Source of the DNA: Mycobacterium avium subsp. avium | GTDB taxonomy: Bacteria; Actinomycetota; Actinomycetes; Mycobacteriales; Mycobacteriaceae | DNA: 64,000 bases | Direction: 5' to 3' | Assembly: GCF_009741445.1 (NCBI RefSeq) | Contig: NZ_CP046507.1 | Coordinates: forward strand, 1,984,001-2,048,000 | In this document: positions 37,149 through 47,177 of the stretch, one piece after another | How the letters are laid out: each line of letters opens with the position of its first letter | Numbering within the stretch: the first letter of the stretch is position 1 | The notes under the pieces: model-generated | The model's database searches: none | Told to the model about the DNA's origin: nothing | Seen by the model: the letters and a program-made list of their open reading frames with translations, nothing else | Program-made: the position numbers and the translations under genes

Positions 37149-38419
37149 CCGCGTTGCGGCGCCAGCCGCTTGAGCGCCAGCCCGCCTTCGAAGGGCCGGT
37201 AGCCGAACGCGGCCGGGGCGCGATAGCCGGTGTCCGGCACCGGGGTGCGCACCTCCTCGACCGTGGGCCCGATCTTGGCGGCCACCGGAATCAGCTTGTC
37301 GAGGTCGAAACGGTAGAGCCGAGCGGCGTTGCCGCCCAAGATCTTTCGGCAGGCATCCTCGGGCCGGTCGTGCAGCGCCCAGCGGATGGCCAACTTCGAG
37401 TGCGGCGCAAAGCCTTCCTCGTGCGGATAGTCACTGCCCCACATGATGTGATCGGGCCCCATGAAGTCGATCATCGCGCCGTCGTAGGGCATCAGCTCGC
37501 TGGCCAGATAGCAGTTGCGCTGGACGTATTCGCTGGGCGTCAGGGTCAGCGCGTCGACCGACGAGCCGCCGAACATCCCGTAGGTGCGGTTGTGCGCATC
37601 GGATTTCATGGTGGGCACCATGGCGTCGAGGACGCCGAGTTGTGCCGGCACCCACAGGGTTCCCTGCTCGGTCGGCACGAACCGCAGCGTCGGATACCGT
37701 TCGAACACGCCGGCCAGGATCAGGTGGCCGAGGGTCCGCTGGGCCCACAGGGCCATCTCGGTGATCAACACGGCATTGGACGCCGGCTGGTCCATCGGCA
37801 TCTCCGGGCTGCCGGCCCCCGCGTGCTGCACCACGGTGAAGTCCAGTTCGGCACACAGCGCCCACAGCGGTTCGTAGCGGGTGTGGAAAAGCGGGGCCAC
37901 CTGCGAATCGCCGGGCGAGACGGGCGGAATCAGCACACCGCCGAAGCAGTCCTGCCGCGCGCCCCAACGGATTTCCTCCATCGCCAACTCGACGTCGTTG
38001 GGGAAGATCTGGATCAGCCCGCGGCGCCGGTCGGGAGCCAGCGAACAGAAATCGACCTGCCACCGGTTGTGCGCCTGCACACCGGCCCAACGCTTTTCGA
38101 ACTCCGCGCGAGTGCGGGGCAGGCTGATGGTGATGTTCGGCGTGGTCGGGAAGAACGGCGGAACGGTGTTGGGCAGCAACACCTCTGCGGCCACCCCGTC
38201 GGCGTCCATCTCGCCGATCCGCAGCTCGTGGTCCCAGTTCCGGTTGGCGGTGGCGACGATCAGGTCGTCGAACGGGCTGGCGTACGCCTTGGCCCAGGCG
38301 TCGAACTCGTCGTGCAGCCGCGCCGGCAGATACGGTTTGTAGCCGTAGAGATCCGCCCCGGCGTGAGTGTCCGTCGAGATGACGATGTAACGGTCCAGCG
38401 TGTCCCAGGTTGTAGCCAT
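37145..38419 (-). CDS. Amidohydrolase family protein (amidohydrolase 2)
   Basis: A 424-residue TIM-barrel enzyme and third paralogue of the cluster. It shows VISTDTHAGADLYGY, VVQHAGAGSP and MWGSDYPHEEG. I chose ATG 38419 because GGAGG stands six bases before it; ATG 38431 is the alternative. It is separated from its paralogues by the IclR gene and converges with it, overlapping by four bases. Presumably it acts on the same class of substrate. Confidence 0.85.
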   Translation of the reverse strand: MATTWDTLDRYIVISTDTHAGADLYGYKPYLPARLHDEFDAWAKAYASPFDDLIVATANRNWDHELRIGEMDADGVAAEVLLPNTVPPFFPTTPNITISLPRTRAEFEKRWAGVQAHNRWQVDFCSLAPDRRRGLIQIFPNDVELAMEEIRWGARQDCFGGVLIPPVSPGDSQVAPLFHTRYEPLWALCAELDFTVVQHAGAGSPEMPMDQPASNAVLITEMALWAQRTLGHLILAGVFERYPTLRFVPTEQGTLWVPAQLGVLDAMVPTMKSDAHNRTYGMFGGSSVDALTLTPSEYVQRNCYLASELMPYDGAMIDFMGPDHIMWGSDYPHEEGFAPHSKLAIRWALHDRPEDACRKILGGNAARLYRFDLDKLIPVAAKIGPTVEEVRTPVPDTGYRAPAAFGYRPFEGGLALKRLAPQRG

Positions 38420-38508
38420 CGCGCCCTCCATGAATCAGGTCGAGTATAGGGAGAAGCCCCGGTGATACCAGCGTGTTCCGTTCCGCTGGGTGGGAGCAAG
38501 ATGTTCGC

Positions 38509-38727
38509 GTGAGTTGGACGCGGTACGAGACCCGGGCCCTGGCGGACACCAGCCTTCGCGGCGACGCGCTGCACGCCGCCCTCGAGGACTACATCCGCGT
38601 GCAGAATCCACAGCTGACCGACGTCCGGCTGGAGCGGGCAACCGCGACCGGGGCCTCCGGCGGCCCGCCGGGCAGCCGCTGGTATCAGGTCACCTACCTG
38701 GCCGAAGACCCCGAACGCGGCGTGTAG
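38509..38727 (+). CDS. Small conserved hypothetical protein
   Basis: A 72-residue frame from GTG 38509 (VSWTRYETRALADTSLRG) to TAG. It is soluble and without a signal peptide. RGDALHAALEDYI suggests one helix and SRWYQVTYLAEDPERGV a beta pair. An in-frame ATG at 38473 is possible, but the sequence between looks non-coding. It diverges from the third amidohydrolase. Function unknown. Confidence 0.5.
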   Translation: MSWTRYETRALADTSLRGDALHAALEDYIRVQNPQLTDVRLERATATGASGGPPGSRWYQVTYLAEDPERGV

Positions 38728-38800
38728 CCGCCGGCCGATTCCGCCGCGCGCGCCCCGGCGTCGGCGCTACATTGCTGTCCTGGACACAAAGGAGCTTGGC

Positions 38801-39178
38801 GTGCGGTCACTCATCGCCGTCGTCGTCGCGGTCGGCTGCCCGGCCGCGGCGCTGTGGGCGCCCCAAACCGCCTGGGCCGACGACGACTTCGTCGCCCTGG
38901 CGGTGTCGGTGGGCAGCGGACGCGCCGCCGGCTGGGCCACCGCGAACAGTCAGGACCAGGCGAACCAACTCGCCCTTGCGCACTGCACCGCCGAGGCCGG
39001 CGACGCCTGCGAAGTGGTCGCGGGCGCCCGCAACGGCTGCGCGTCGGTGGCCTTCGACCGCGGCTCCGGGCGGTTCCGGGGCGGCTCGGGCCCCGATGCG
39101 GCCAGCGCCGACTCCGACGCCCTGGCCAAGCTGGGCGCGCCGAACGGGCGGATCAAAGCCACGCATTGCTCGTCGTGA
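38801..39178 (+). CDS. Secreted DUF4189 protein
   Basis: A 125-residue exported protein. The signal peptide ends near QTAWA-DDD. The mature domain has the DUF4189 pattern: FVALAVSVGSGRAAGWA, then ANSQDQANQLALAHC, GDACEVVAGARNGCASVAF and a C-terminal THCSS. Its four Cys probably form two disulphides. Such proteins are common small exported mycobacterial proteins with no known role. Confidence 0.8.
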   Translation: MRSLIAVVVAVGCPAAALWAPQTAWADDDFVALAVSVGSGRAAGWATANSQDQANQLALAHCTAEAGDACEVVAGARNGCASVAFDRGSGRFRGGSGPDAASADSDALAKLGAPNGRIKATHCSS

Positions 39179-39273
39179 CCGCGAGCCGGCGTGCGCCGCG
39201 GCGACGGCACCCAGAATTCGTCTATCGTTTCAATAAGTCGTCTTGATTCGGCCCACCGCACCCAGGGGAGGCC

Positions 39274-39645
39274 ATGACTCACACCAAGGCCGGTCGTGCC
39301 GCGTGGCCGGCCGCCTGCGCGGTCGTCCTGTCCGCCGCCGCGCTGTTGTGCGCGGCACCGGCCGCCGCGGACGAAGCCGATGACGCGTTCCTCGCCGGCC
39401 TGGCCAAGGGCGGGATCACCATGTTCGACGACGACGACGCGATCGCCATGGGCCACAGCGTGTGCTCGAGCATCGACGCCAACCCCAACGTGTCGATGCT
39501 GGCGCTGCGGCTGACCAAGCAAACCCCGTTGACGCCGAAGCAATCCGGCTACTTCATCGGTCTTTCGGTCGCCAGCTACTGCCCGCAGTACAAGGACGAC
39601 GTCGACCCCTCGCTGGGCTGGCTGATCCCGCCGCCGCTGATGTGA
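39274..39645 (+). CDS. Secreted DUF732 protein
   Basis: A 123-residue exported protein with a signal peptide (AAWPAACAVVLSAAALLCAAPAAA-DE). The DUF732 body is DDAFLAGLAKGGITMF, then AIAMGHSVCSSID, and the conserved SVASYCPQYKDD. ATG 39274 follows GGGGAGG. Its last 70 bases overlap the 3' end of the convergent TetR gene on the other strand, so one of the two stops may be used in a shorter form than drawn. Confidence 0.8.
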   Translation: MTHTKAGRAAWPAACAVVLSAAALLCAAPAAADEADDAFLAGLAKGGITMFDDDDAIAMGHSVCSSIDANPNVSMLALRLTKQTPLTPKQSGYFIGLSVASYCPQYKDDVDPSLGWLIPPPLM

Positions 39646-40253
39646 GGTTGCCGGCCGGCATCGGCGTTCTGGTAGGCCTGGGTAAGCCAGTACACCGTGC
39701 GCTCGATGCCGGGCACGATCTCGGTGACCTCGATCTCGCCCTGGGCGAAGCGGGTCAGAAACCCGAAGACCACACCGGTGAGGATGAGCTCCAGATCGTT
39801 GACGAATCCCGGATCAGCCTGGGCCAGAACGCTTTTCGCGACGGGAACGACGGCCTCGACACCGCGCTGGATCAGGCGTTTACCGCCGGGCCCCGAGCGC
39901 GCCTGAAAGTAGGAGCGCAGCATCAACGGATGCCGCTCCCACGGCTCGAAGATGGTGCGCATCACGTGCATGAGGTCGGAATACATCGATTTGCCGGGCA
40001 GCTCGTCGATCAGCGACGGCAACCGCGCATACCGGTTGGCGTCCATCCACCCCTCCAGGGCCGCCACGATGAGCTCGTCGCGGGTGCGATAGCGCTTGTA
40101 GATGGTGGCCATCGAGACGCGGGCCCGCCGGGCCACCTCGCGCAGCTGCACGGCCTCGTAGCCCCCGGTATCGAGCATGTCGACCACGATGCCCAGAATC
40201 GGATCCCCGGAAACGATCGGGGCGTCGGGCCCTTTTGCCGTCACGGTAACCAT
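39576..40253 (-). CDS. TetR family transcriptional regulator (KstR-like)
   Basis: A 225-residue repressor. The helix-turn-helix is YEAVQLREVARRARVSMATIYKRYRTRDEL at residues 32-61. The ligand domain follows, with RTIFEPWERHPLMLRSYFQARSGP in the middle, similar in build to KstR-type sterol and fatty-acid regulators. Its start codon lies within one of two palindromes that are probably its own operators. It is divergent from the mycofactocin-type SDR operon and likely represses both directions. The tail overlaps the convergent DUF732 gene. Confidence 0.85.
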   Translation of the reverse strand: MVTVTAKGPDAPIVSGDPILGIVVDMLDTGGYEAVQLREVARRARVSMATIYKRYRTRDELIVAALEGWMDANRYARLPSLIDELPGKSMYSDLMHVMRTIFEPWERHPLMLRSYFQARSGPGGKRLIQRGVEAVVPVAKSVLAQADPGFVNDLELILTGVVFGFLTRFAQGEIEVTEIVPGIERTVYWLTQAYQNADAGRQPHISGGGISQPSEGSTSSLYCGQ

Positions 40254-40258
40254 GTTAC
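40246..40258. promoter_or_regulatory. Probable TetR operator 1
   Basis: GTAAC, CAT, GTTAC is a perfect 5-3-5 palindrome that includes the start codon of the TetR gene. The half-site is the same as in the larger palindrome centred 26 bases away. Confidence 0.55.
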
Positions 40259-40269
40259 TGTGCGCGGGT

Positions 40270-41161
<892 letters not shown>

Positions 41162-41162
41162 C

Positions 41163-41984
41163 ATGGCAACCGACGACGCGACGGGCCGGGTCGCCGGCAA
41201 ACGGGTCCTCATCACCGGGGCCGCGCGGGGCATGGGACGCTCGCACGCGGTGCGGCTGGCCGAACAGGGCGCCGACTGCATCCTGGTTGACATCTGCTGC
41301 ACCCCAACGGGTTTGGACTACCCGCTGGCCACCGAGGAGGACCTGAACGAGACGGTGCGACTGGTGGAGAAGCACGGCCGCCGGGCGGTGCCCAAGATCG
41401 TCGATGTGCGCGACGAGGCCGCCATGAAGGCGGCGGTCGACGCGGCCGTCGACGAGCTCGGCGGGCTCGACGGCGCGGTCGCCAACGCGGGTGTGCTCAC
41501 CGTGGGCACCTGGGACACCACCACCGCCGAGCAGTGGCGGCTGGTCCTCGACGTCAACCTGATCGGGGCCTGGAACACCTGCGCGGCCGCGCTCCCCCAC
41601 CTGATCGGCGGGGGCGGCGGCAGCCTGGTCAACATCAGCTCGTCGGCCGGCATCAAGGGAACCCCGCTGCATCTGCCCTACACGGCGTCCAAGCACGGCA
41701 TCGTGGGGATGACGCTCGCGCTGGCCAATGAGCTTGCCGCACAGAACATTCGCGTCAACACCGTGCATCCCACCGGGGTGGCCACCGGGATGGCGCCGCC
41801 GGGCATGCACGCGTTGATCGCCGAACAGCGGCCCGATCTGGTGCCCATCTTCCTCAACGCGCTGCCCGCGCCGCTGATCGAGGCGTCCGACGTGAGCAAC
41901 GCGGTGCTCTACCTGATCTCCGACGAATCCCGTTACGTCACAGGACTCGAGCTGAAGGTCGACGCCGGTGTCACGATCAGATAG
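41163..41984 (+). CDS. Mycofactocin-type SDR oxidoreductase
   Basis: A 273-residue dehydrogenase of the same subfamily as the preceding gene. TGAARGMGRSHAV is at 18-30, the insertion CCTPTGLDYPLATEEDLNE is present, NAG is at about 108, and SSSAGIKGTP and YTASKHG supply Ser, Tyr and Lys. It ends GLELKVDAGVTIR. Subfamily members keep the NAD bound and are recycled with mycofactocin, oxidising secondary alcohols. The mycofactocin genes themselves are not in the window. The start ATG 41163 lies two bases after the upstream stop. Confidence 0.88.
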   Translation: MATDDATGRVAGKRVLITGAARGMGRSHAVRLAEQGADCILVDICCTPTGLDYPLATEEDLNETVRLVEKHGRRAVPKIVDVRDEAAMKAAVDAAVDELGGLDGAVANAGVLTVGTWDTTTAEQWRLVLDVNLIGAWNTCAAALPHLIGGGGGSLVNISSSAGIKGTPLHLPYTASKHGIVGMTLALANELAAQNIRVNTVHPTGVATGMAPPGMHALIAEQRPDLVPIFLNALPAPLIEASDVSNAVLYLISDESRYVTGLELKVDAGVTIR

Positions 41985-42783
41985 CGCGGCGCGGCATCAG
42001 CGCGGGGTGCGCACCTTCGCCGAGGTGATGACCTTCGACCCGCCGGACGACGCCAGCCCCTGCGCCTCGGGGCTGATCGACTTCGTCTTCGGCGAGGTGT
42101 GGTCGCGGCCGGGGCTGAGCCGGCGCGACCGGCGGTTCGTGACGCTGGCCTGCGTGGCGGCCGCCGACGCGCAGGCCCCGCTCGAGCAGCACGTCTACGC
42201 CGCGTTGAACAGCGGCGACCTCAGCATCACCGAAATGCGGGAAGCGGTGCTGCATTTCGCCGTCTACGCGGGCTGGCCGAAGGCGTCACGCTTCAACATC
42301 GTGGTGGACCAGCAGTGGGCCAGGATCGCCGCGGAACGCGGTGAGCCGACGCCCGACCCGGAGCCGCTGCTGCCGCTGGTCACCGCCGCCGATCCCGAGC
42401 AGCGGCTGCGGGGCGGCGAACGATCGTTCAAGGACATCAACTGCCTGCCGTTCGCGCCGCCGCGGGACAACCCCTATTCGGGCGCGGGCATTCTCAACTT
42501 CGTCTTCGGCGAGATGTGGCTGCGGCCCGGGCTGGGCATGAAGGAACGCCGCCTCATCACGGTCGCCTGCGTGGCCTTCCAGGACGCCGAAATCCCGATC
42601 ATGTCGCATGTTTACGCGGCGCTCAAAAGCGGTGACGTGTCGTTTCGAGAGATGGACGAGGTGGCGCTGCAGTTCGCCGCGTACTACGGCTGCGCCAAGG
42701 CCGACCACCTCAACCAGGCGATCGCGGAGCAGAAGCAGCGGGTGATCGCCGAAAACCACTCCGACGCCACACCGGTCGGCTGA
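41968..42783 (+). CDS. Carboxymuconolactone decarboxylase family protein, duplicated domain
   Basis: A 271-residue protein made of two CMD-like helical repeats. The first is FVFGEVWSRPGLSRRDRR with FVTLACVAAADAQAPLEQHV. The second is FVFGEMWLRPGLGMKERR with LITVACVAFQDAEIPIMSHV. Both have the family His but lack the CxxC of AhpD peroxidases. CMD enzymes decarboxylate ring-opened lactones; double-domain forms occur in actinobacterial catabolic operons. GTG 41968 overlaps the SDR end by 17 bases. The ALDH gene starts three bases after its stop. Confidence 0.82.
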   Translation: MSRSDSAARHQRGVRTFAEVMTFDPPDDASPCASGLIDFVFGEVWSRPGLSRRDRRFVTLACVAAADAQAPLEQHVYAALNSGDLSITEMREAVLHFAVYAGWPKASRFNIVVDQQWARIAAERGEPTPDPEPLLPLVTAADPEQRLRGGERSFKDINCLPFAPPRDNPYSGAGILNFVFGEMWLRPGLGMKERRLITVACVAFQDAEIPIMSHVYAALKSGDVSFREMDEVALQFAAYYGCAKADHLNQAIAEQKQRVIAENHSDATPVG

Positions 42784-42786
42784 CCC

Positions 42787-44250
42787 ATGACGGCTACTGC
42801 GTCCTCACCGCCGCGTACGGGTGCGTTACTCATTGGCACGGAACGGATCACCGCGGCGTCGGGCGGAAGCCACCAGCACCGCTACCCCGGCACCGGTGTG
42901 CCCAACGCGACCATTGCGCTGGCCGGCCACAGCGAGGTCGACCGCGCCGTGCACAGCGCCCGGGAGGCGCAGCGCGAATGGATCTCCTACCCCGTCGATC
43001 GCCGCCGCGACCTGCTGTTCGGGCTGGCCGACCTGCTGCGCGACCACTTCGCCGAGCTGACCGAGCTCAACGTGCACGACTACGGGGTGCCGATCTCGGT
43101 CGCCGGCAACTCGGTGCTGACCGAGCGGTTCGTGCGCTACTACGCCGGTTACCCGGACAAGCTGACCGGGGCGAGCACACCGGTCAGCGGCGCGTTCGAC
43201 GTCAACATCGTCGAACGTGAACCCTACGGCGTGGTCGCCGTCATCGCCCCGTGGAACGGACCGTTGGTGGTCGCGGGCGCCGCCGTCGCACCCGCACTGG
43301 CGGCGGGAAACGCCGTCATCTTCAAGCCCTCCGAGCTTGCGTCGTTGGCGCCCTTGCGCTTTGGCGAACTCTGCCTGGAGGCGGGGTTGCCGCCGGGACT
43401 GGTCAACGTGCTGCCGGCCGGCCCGGAAGGCGGCGAGGCGCTGGTTCGGCACCCCGGAGTCGGCAAGGTCCACTTCACCGGCGGCCACGCGACCGCCCAG
43501 CAGGTGCTGCGGGCCGCGTCGGACAACGTCACGCCCGTGACGGCCGAATTGGGCGGCAAATCCGCCTATCTCGTGTTCGCCGACGCCGACCTGGACACGG
43601 CGGCCGTCATCGCCGCCCACCAGGGCCCGCTCACCCAGGCGGGCCAGAGCTGCGCCTGCGCCTCGCGGATCCTGGTCGAGGCGTCGGTGTACGTGAGCTT
43701 CGTGGAAAAGCTCGTGGCCCAGGTGCAGGCCGCCACGATCGGCGACCCGCTGCGCCCCGACGTCATGCTGGGGCCGGTCATCACCGAGGCCGCCGCCAAC
43801 CGCATCCTCGGCGTCATCGACCGGGCGGTCGCCGAGAAGGCCGGCGACCTGGTCACCGGTGGGCGGCGGCTCGGGGGTGAGCTCGCGTCCGGCTACTTCA
43901 TCGAGCCGACGATCTTCAGCAACGTGGACAACCGCTCGTCGCTGGCGCAGACCGAAACCTTCGGGCCGGTGGCCTCGGTCATGCCGTTCGCCGACGAGGC
44001 GCAGGCGGTCAGCCTCGCCAACGATTCCCGCTACGGCCTAAATGCGTTCGTCGCGACCGCCAACCTGGAACGCGCACACCGGGTTGCGCGCCGCTTGCAG
44101 GCCGGTTCGGTGTGGGTGAACAGGCACAGCGACATCGAGCCGCAGGGCCCCTACGGCGGATACAAGCAGAGCGGCTTCGGCCGCACCGGCGGCGTCGAGG
44201 GCCTGCACGAGTTTCTGCAAGTCAAGAATATCCGCATCGGCATGAGCTGA
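42787..44250 (+). CDS. Aldehyde dehydrogenase family protein
   Basis: A 487-residue NAD(P)-dependent aldehyde dehydrogenase. The oxyanion Asn motif is APWNGPL, the coenzyme region is KPSELASLAPL, the catalytic Glu is in TAELGGKSAYL at about 257, the Cys in QAGQSCACASR at about 293, and the ETFGPVASV motif is near the C-terminus. It would oxidise an aldehyde formed by the two SDRs to the acid. It is the last gene of the four-gene plus-strand operon. Confidence 0.92.
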   Translation: MTATASSPPRTGALLIGTERITAASGGSHQHRYPGTGVPNATIALAGHSEVDRAVHSAREAQREWISYPVDRRRDLLFGLADLLRDHFAELTELNVHDYGVPISVAGNSVLTERFVRYYAGYPDKLTGASTPVSGAFDVNIVEREPYGVVAVIAPWNGPLVVAGAAVAPALAAGNAVIFKPSELASLAPLRFGELCLEAGLPPGLVNVLPAGPEGGEALVRHPGVGKVHFTGGHATAQQVLRAASDNVTPVTAELGGKSAYLVFADADLDTAAVIAAHQGPLTQAGQSCACASRILVEASVYVSFVEKLVAQVQAATIGDPLRPDVMLGPVITEAAANRILGVIDRAVAEKAGDLVTGGRRLGGELASGYFIEPTIFSNVDNRSSLAQTETFGPVASVMPFADEAQAVSLANDSRYGLNAFVATANLERAHRVARRLQAGSVWVNRHSDIEPQGPYGGYKQSGFGRTGGVEGLHEFLQVKNIRIGMS

Positions 44251-44346
44251 CGGCGCGCCGGTGCGCATCCGGCCGGGAAATTCACGTCGGGTCGGCGAAA
44301 TGCCGTGCAAATCAGATAGTTCCGCCGGAAGGGTACAGTCGCGATC

Positions 44347-44559
44347 ATGAACTTGGTCGAGTGGCTGCGGACCCCCCGCTACCTGCGGACGCGCTTCATG
44401 ATGGAAACGCGCCCGCTGAACCGCATGGAGATGGAGATCGTTTTCCTCGAGGTCTCCGCCCGCGACGCGTTGCTGCGGCTGCCGGTGGCGTTCATGGTGG
44501 TGCCGAAAACCTCCCGCCCCTGGCGCGACGGGCCGTCCGACTCCGAGAGGGACAAGTAG
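44347..44559 (+). CDS. Small conserved hypothetical protein
   Basis: A 70-residue frame, MNLVEWLRTPRYLRTRFMM, with an amphipathic middle (RMEMEIVFLEVSARDALLR) and a hydrophilic end. It has no signal peptide. Codon third positions are mostly G or C and it stands alone between two operons. I do not recognise a family. Confidence 0.5.
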   Translation: MNLVEWLRTPRYLRTRFMMETRPLNRMEMEIVFLEVSARDALLRLPVAFMVVPKTSRPWRDGPSDSERDK

Positions 44560-44725
44560 GGGCACCCGGCGGCGGTGGCGGCCTTGCGCCGGGCCCGAAA
44601 TGCGTTGGCGCGCTGACGATTCCGCGTGGCTCCGTCCGGTGGCCGCGGCCGTGCCCGCCGATCGCCATCACGTGTCCGGGACCGCGGCACTTGGGCGGCG
44701 CTGCCGAGTGGGGCATGCTGGCCGT

Positions 44726-45646
44726 ATGCATGTGATCAACGGGGTCCGCGACCCGGCGGCAAGCTTTCCCCTCGACACCGCGACCGACGACGCCGGTGAG
44801 CGCCGGCAGGCCAACCGGGCCGTCGCCGTCAGCGCCGCCGGCCTGGCGCTGACCGGGCTGGTCGAACTGGTCATCGCGGTGGTGTCGGGTTCGGTGGCGC
44901 TGCTCGGCGATGCGCTGCACAACCTGTCCGACGTGTCGACCAGCGCCCTGGTGTTCGTCGGCTTCCGCGCGTCGCGCAAGCTCCCGACCGAGCGCTATCC
45001 CTACGGCTACGAGCGCGCCGAGGACCTGGCCGGTATCGGGGTGGCCCTGGTGATCTGGGGCAGCGCCGTGGTCGCCGGCTTCGAGAGCGTCACCAAACTG
45101 CTGCGGCACGGCGGCACCGGACACGTCGGCTGGGGCATCGCCGCCGCGGTCGTCGGGGTCGTCGGCAACCAGCTGGTGGCCCGCTACAAACTGGTGGTAG
45201 GCAGGCGAATTCGGTCGGCGACCATGGTGGCCGACGCCAAGCATTCGTGGCTGGACGCACTCTCGTCGGCCGGGGCGGTGCTGGGGCTGATCGGCGTGGC
45301 GCTCGGCTGGGGCTGGGCCGACGCGGTCGCCGGGATCGTCGTCACCGGGTTCATCTGCCACGTCGGCTGGGAGGTGACCGCCGACATCGCGCATCGCCTG
45401 CTCGACGGCGTCGACCCCGACATCGTCACCACCGCCGAGGCCGTCGCCGTCTCGGTGCCCGGTGTGACGCACGCGCACGCCCGGGCCCGGTGGACCGGGC
45501 GGACCCTGCGGGTCGAGGTGGAGGGGTTCCTGGATGCCGCCACGTCCCTGGCGGACTCCGATCGCATCGGCCGCAGCGTCGCCGCGGCCCTGGCCCCGCG
45601 GCTGCCGCAGATGCAGAGCTTCACCTGGACGGCACGCGCGGCCTGA
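44726..45646 (+). CDS. Cation diffusion facilitator family transporter
   Basis: A 306-residue inner-membrane metal efflux protein with about six helices. The metal sites are HNLSDVSTS in helix 2 (HxxxD) and KHSWLDALSS in helix 5 (HxxxD), so site A is complete. A cytoplasmic domain of about 90 residues follows, with HAHARARWTGRTLRVEVEG. The likely substrate is Zn or another divalent ion. ATG 44726 gives the expected N-terminus; longer frames upstream lack similarity. Confidence 0.87.
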   Translation: MHVINGVRDPAASFPLDTATDDAGERRQANRAVAVSAAGLALTGLVELVIAVVSGSVALLGDALHNLSDVSTSALVFVGFRASRKLPTERYPYGYERAEDLAGIGVALVIWGSAVVAGFESVTKLLRHGGTGHVGWGIAAAVVGVVGNQLVARYKLVVGRRIRSATMVADAKHSWLDALSSAGAVLGLIGVALGWGWADAVAGIVVTGFICHVGWEVTADIAHRLLDGVDPDIVTTAEAVAVSVPGVTHAHARARWTGRTLRVEVEGFLDAATSLADSDRIGRSVAAALAPRLPQMQSFTWTARAA

Positions 45647-45675
45647 AAATCCCAGCAGGCCAGCCGGTTTCGAGG

Positions 45676-46605
45676 TCAGCCGCGGCCGAAGCGCTCGCGC
45701 AGCTGCGGGTCGTTCTCCCACCACAGGCCCGACGCGGCGGCGCCGCCGGCGTCGTGTGACTCGGCCTCGTCGAGTTCGGCGTCGACCGCGACGGCGTGCG
45801 CCCGCTCGTCGCGGGACATGGCCCGCATCAGCAGCAGCACGAACGGCCACCCGACCAGATCCCCGAGGATCCACAGCACACCGGCGCCGATGGTTTGGTC
45901 CAGCCGCGGGTCGGGGCCCCAGACCCGGTGCAGCCCAGCGTAATACGACGCACCGATCAGCGATCCCTGCCAGATGACCAGCCCCAGCAGCCCGTCGCCG
46001 AGCGCCTCCACCACGGTGATCAGCAGCGAGATCGACTGCGGGTAGCGGCGCGGCACCGGGTCCTCCTGCAGGCGGGCGTAGAAGTAGCCGAAACCCAGCG
46101 CCACCAACAGGATTCGGGCGGGCGCGCCCACCCATTCGTTGTGCAGGGCGGCGGTGTACCAGGGCGTCAGATACAGCAGCCAGGGGGTGGCCAGCATCCC
46201 CAGCGAGGTGGTCGCCGGGTGGGCGAGCACCCGGGCGATCGGGCTGGCCAACAGGCGATCGAGGCGGTTGCGGCCGGACGGCCCCAGCGCGTCGCGCAGC
46301 ATCGTGACCGGCGTGGCCTGCGCGAGGAAGAACGGCACGACGTAGAGCAGCAGCAACACCTGCAGCGCGCGCACCCAGAACAGCAGGTAGGCATACGCGC
46401 CGACGGCGCTGCAGGTGGCCGCCACCCACGCCAGCATCCCGGCCGCAAAGCAGGCGGCGGGTGCGACGCGGGCCGACGTCCCGGCCCGCCGGTAGCACCA
46501 GGCGTATCCGGCGGCGAGCGCCACGACGACGACCGCGGAGACCGGGTCGAGATGCCAGGTCTGCACCGCGGTGTCCCAGGTCAGCGGTCCGGGATCGACG
46601 CGCAC
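45676..46605 (-). CDS. CtaG-like cytochrome c oxidase assembly protein
   Basis: A 309-residue multi-spanning membrane protein of the caa3-CtaG family. Helices alternate with conserved features such as WHLDPVSAVVVVALAAGYAWCY, LLLLYVVPFFLAQATPV, the Leu/Trp-rich TPWLLYLTPWYTAALHNEW and a late His (ASYYAGLHRVWGPDP). Members assist copper insertion into cytochrome oxidase. The C-terminal tail after residue 260 is acidic and cytoplasmic. It is convergent with the cation transporter, with 29 bases between the stops. Confidence 0.8.
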   Translation of the reverse strand: MRVDPGPLTWDTAVQTWHLDPVSAVVVVALAAGYAWCYRRAGTSARVAPAACFAAGMLAWVAATCSAVGAYAYLLFWVRALQVLLLLYVVPFFLAQATPVTMLRDALGPSGRNRLDRLLASPIARVLAHPATTSLGMLATPWLLYLTPWYTAALHNEWVGAPARILLVALGFGYFYARLQEDPVPRRYPQSISLLITVVEALGDGLLGLVIWQGSLIGASYYAGLHRVWGPDPRLDQTIGAGVLWILGDLVGWPFVLLLMRAMSRDERAHAVAVDAELDEAESHDAGGAAASGLWWENDPQLRERFGRG

Positions 46606-46633
46606 GGCACCAGCCTATTGCGGGCCGGCCGGC

Positions 46634-46978
46634 TCAGTTGCCGACGGCACCCTCGGGCTTGGGACCGCGGTCCTCCCCGGTGATGTACTTCGGGCAGTAG
46701 TGCGCGGCCGAGAGGTAGGTGAACTTGGCCGCGCTGGCGCCCTGGAACGCCGGGTTCTGGTTGCGCAGATCGGTCACGATCTTGGCGTCGGATTGGCCGT
46801 CGTCGAGCAGCTCGCACACCGACTTGCCGATAGTGATGGCGTTGCCGGCGTCCTGGTAGGTGATGCCGGCGTCGCGCAGGTCCTTGAGGAAGTCCTGATC
46901 GTTGTCGATGTCCGCGTGCGCCGGCGCGGCCAGTCCGATGGTGGCGGCGAGGGCGCACAGCCCCAGGAAGAATCGCAT
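46634..46978 (-). CDS. Secreted DUF732 protein
   Basis: A 114-residue exported protein. The signal peptide is MRFFLGLCALAATIGLAAPAHA. DUF732 features are FLKDLRDAGITYQD, ITIGKSVCELLDDGQ and AAHYCPKYI. I chose ATG 46978 because the signal peptide starts there; the frame is open further upstream. It is one of three intact family members in the window. The role is unknown. Confidence 0.8.
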   Translation of the reverse strand: MRFFLGLCALAATIGLAAPAHADIDNDQDFLKDLRDAGITYQDAGNAITIGKSVCELLDDGQSDAKIVTDLRNQNPAFQGASAAKFTYLSAAHYCPKYITGEDRGPKPEGAVGN

Positions 46979-47177
46979 AGCGCACCGATTGTCCCAAACC
47001 CGGCGGCGATCGGCATCTCGTCGGGCACCCGCCCGCGGAAGGGCCTGCCTCGGAAATTGACGCCGGCGACGCACAGCAAACGATTCACACCGTTTTCGGC
47101 AATTTGCGCCCGGGCGCATATTAGGGCCGCGATGTTAAACGCAGGTTTCGGCCGCGCTACATCGCAAACGCGCGCCG

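Noticed and set aside
45534..45977. Arg-rich plus-strand frames after the cation transporter
   Set aside because: They are shadows of the CtaG-like gene on the minus strand and lack any start signal.
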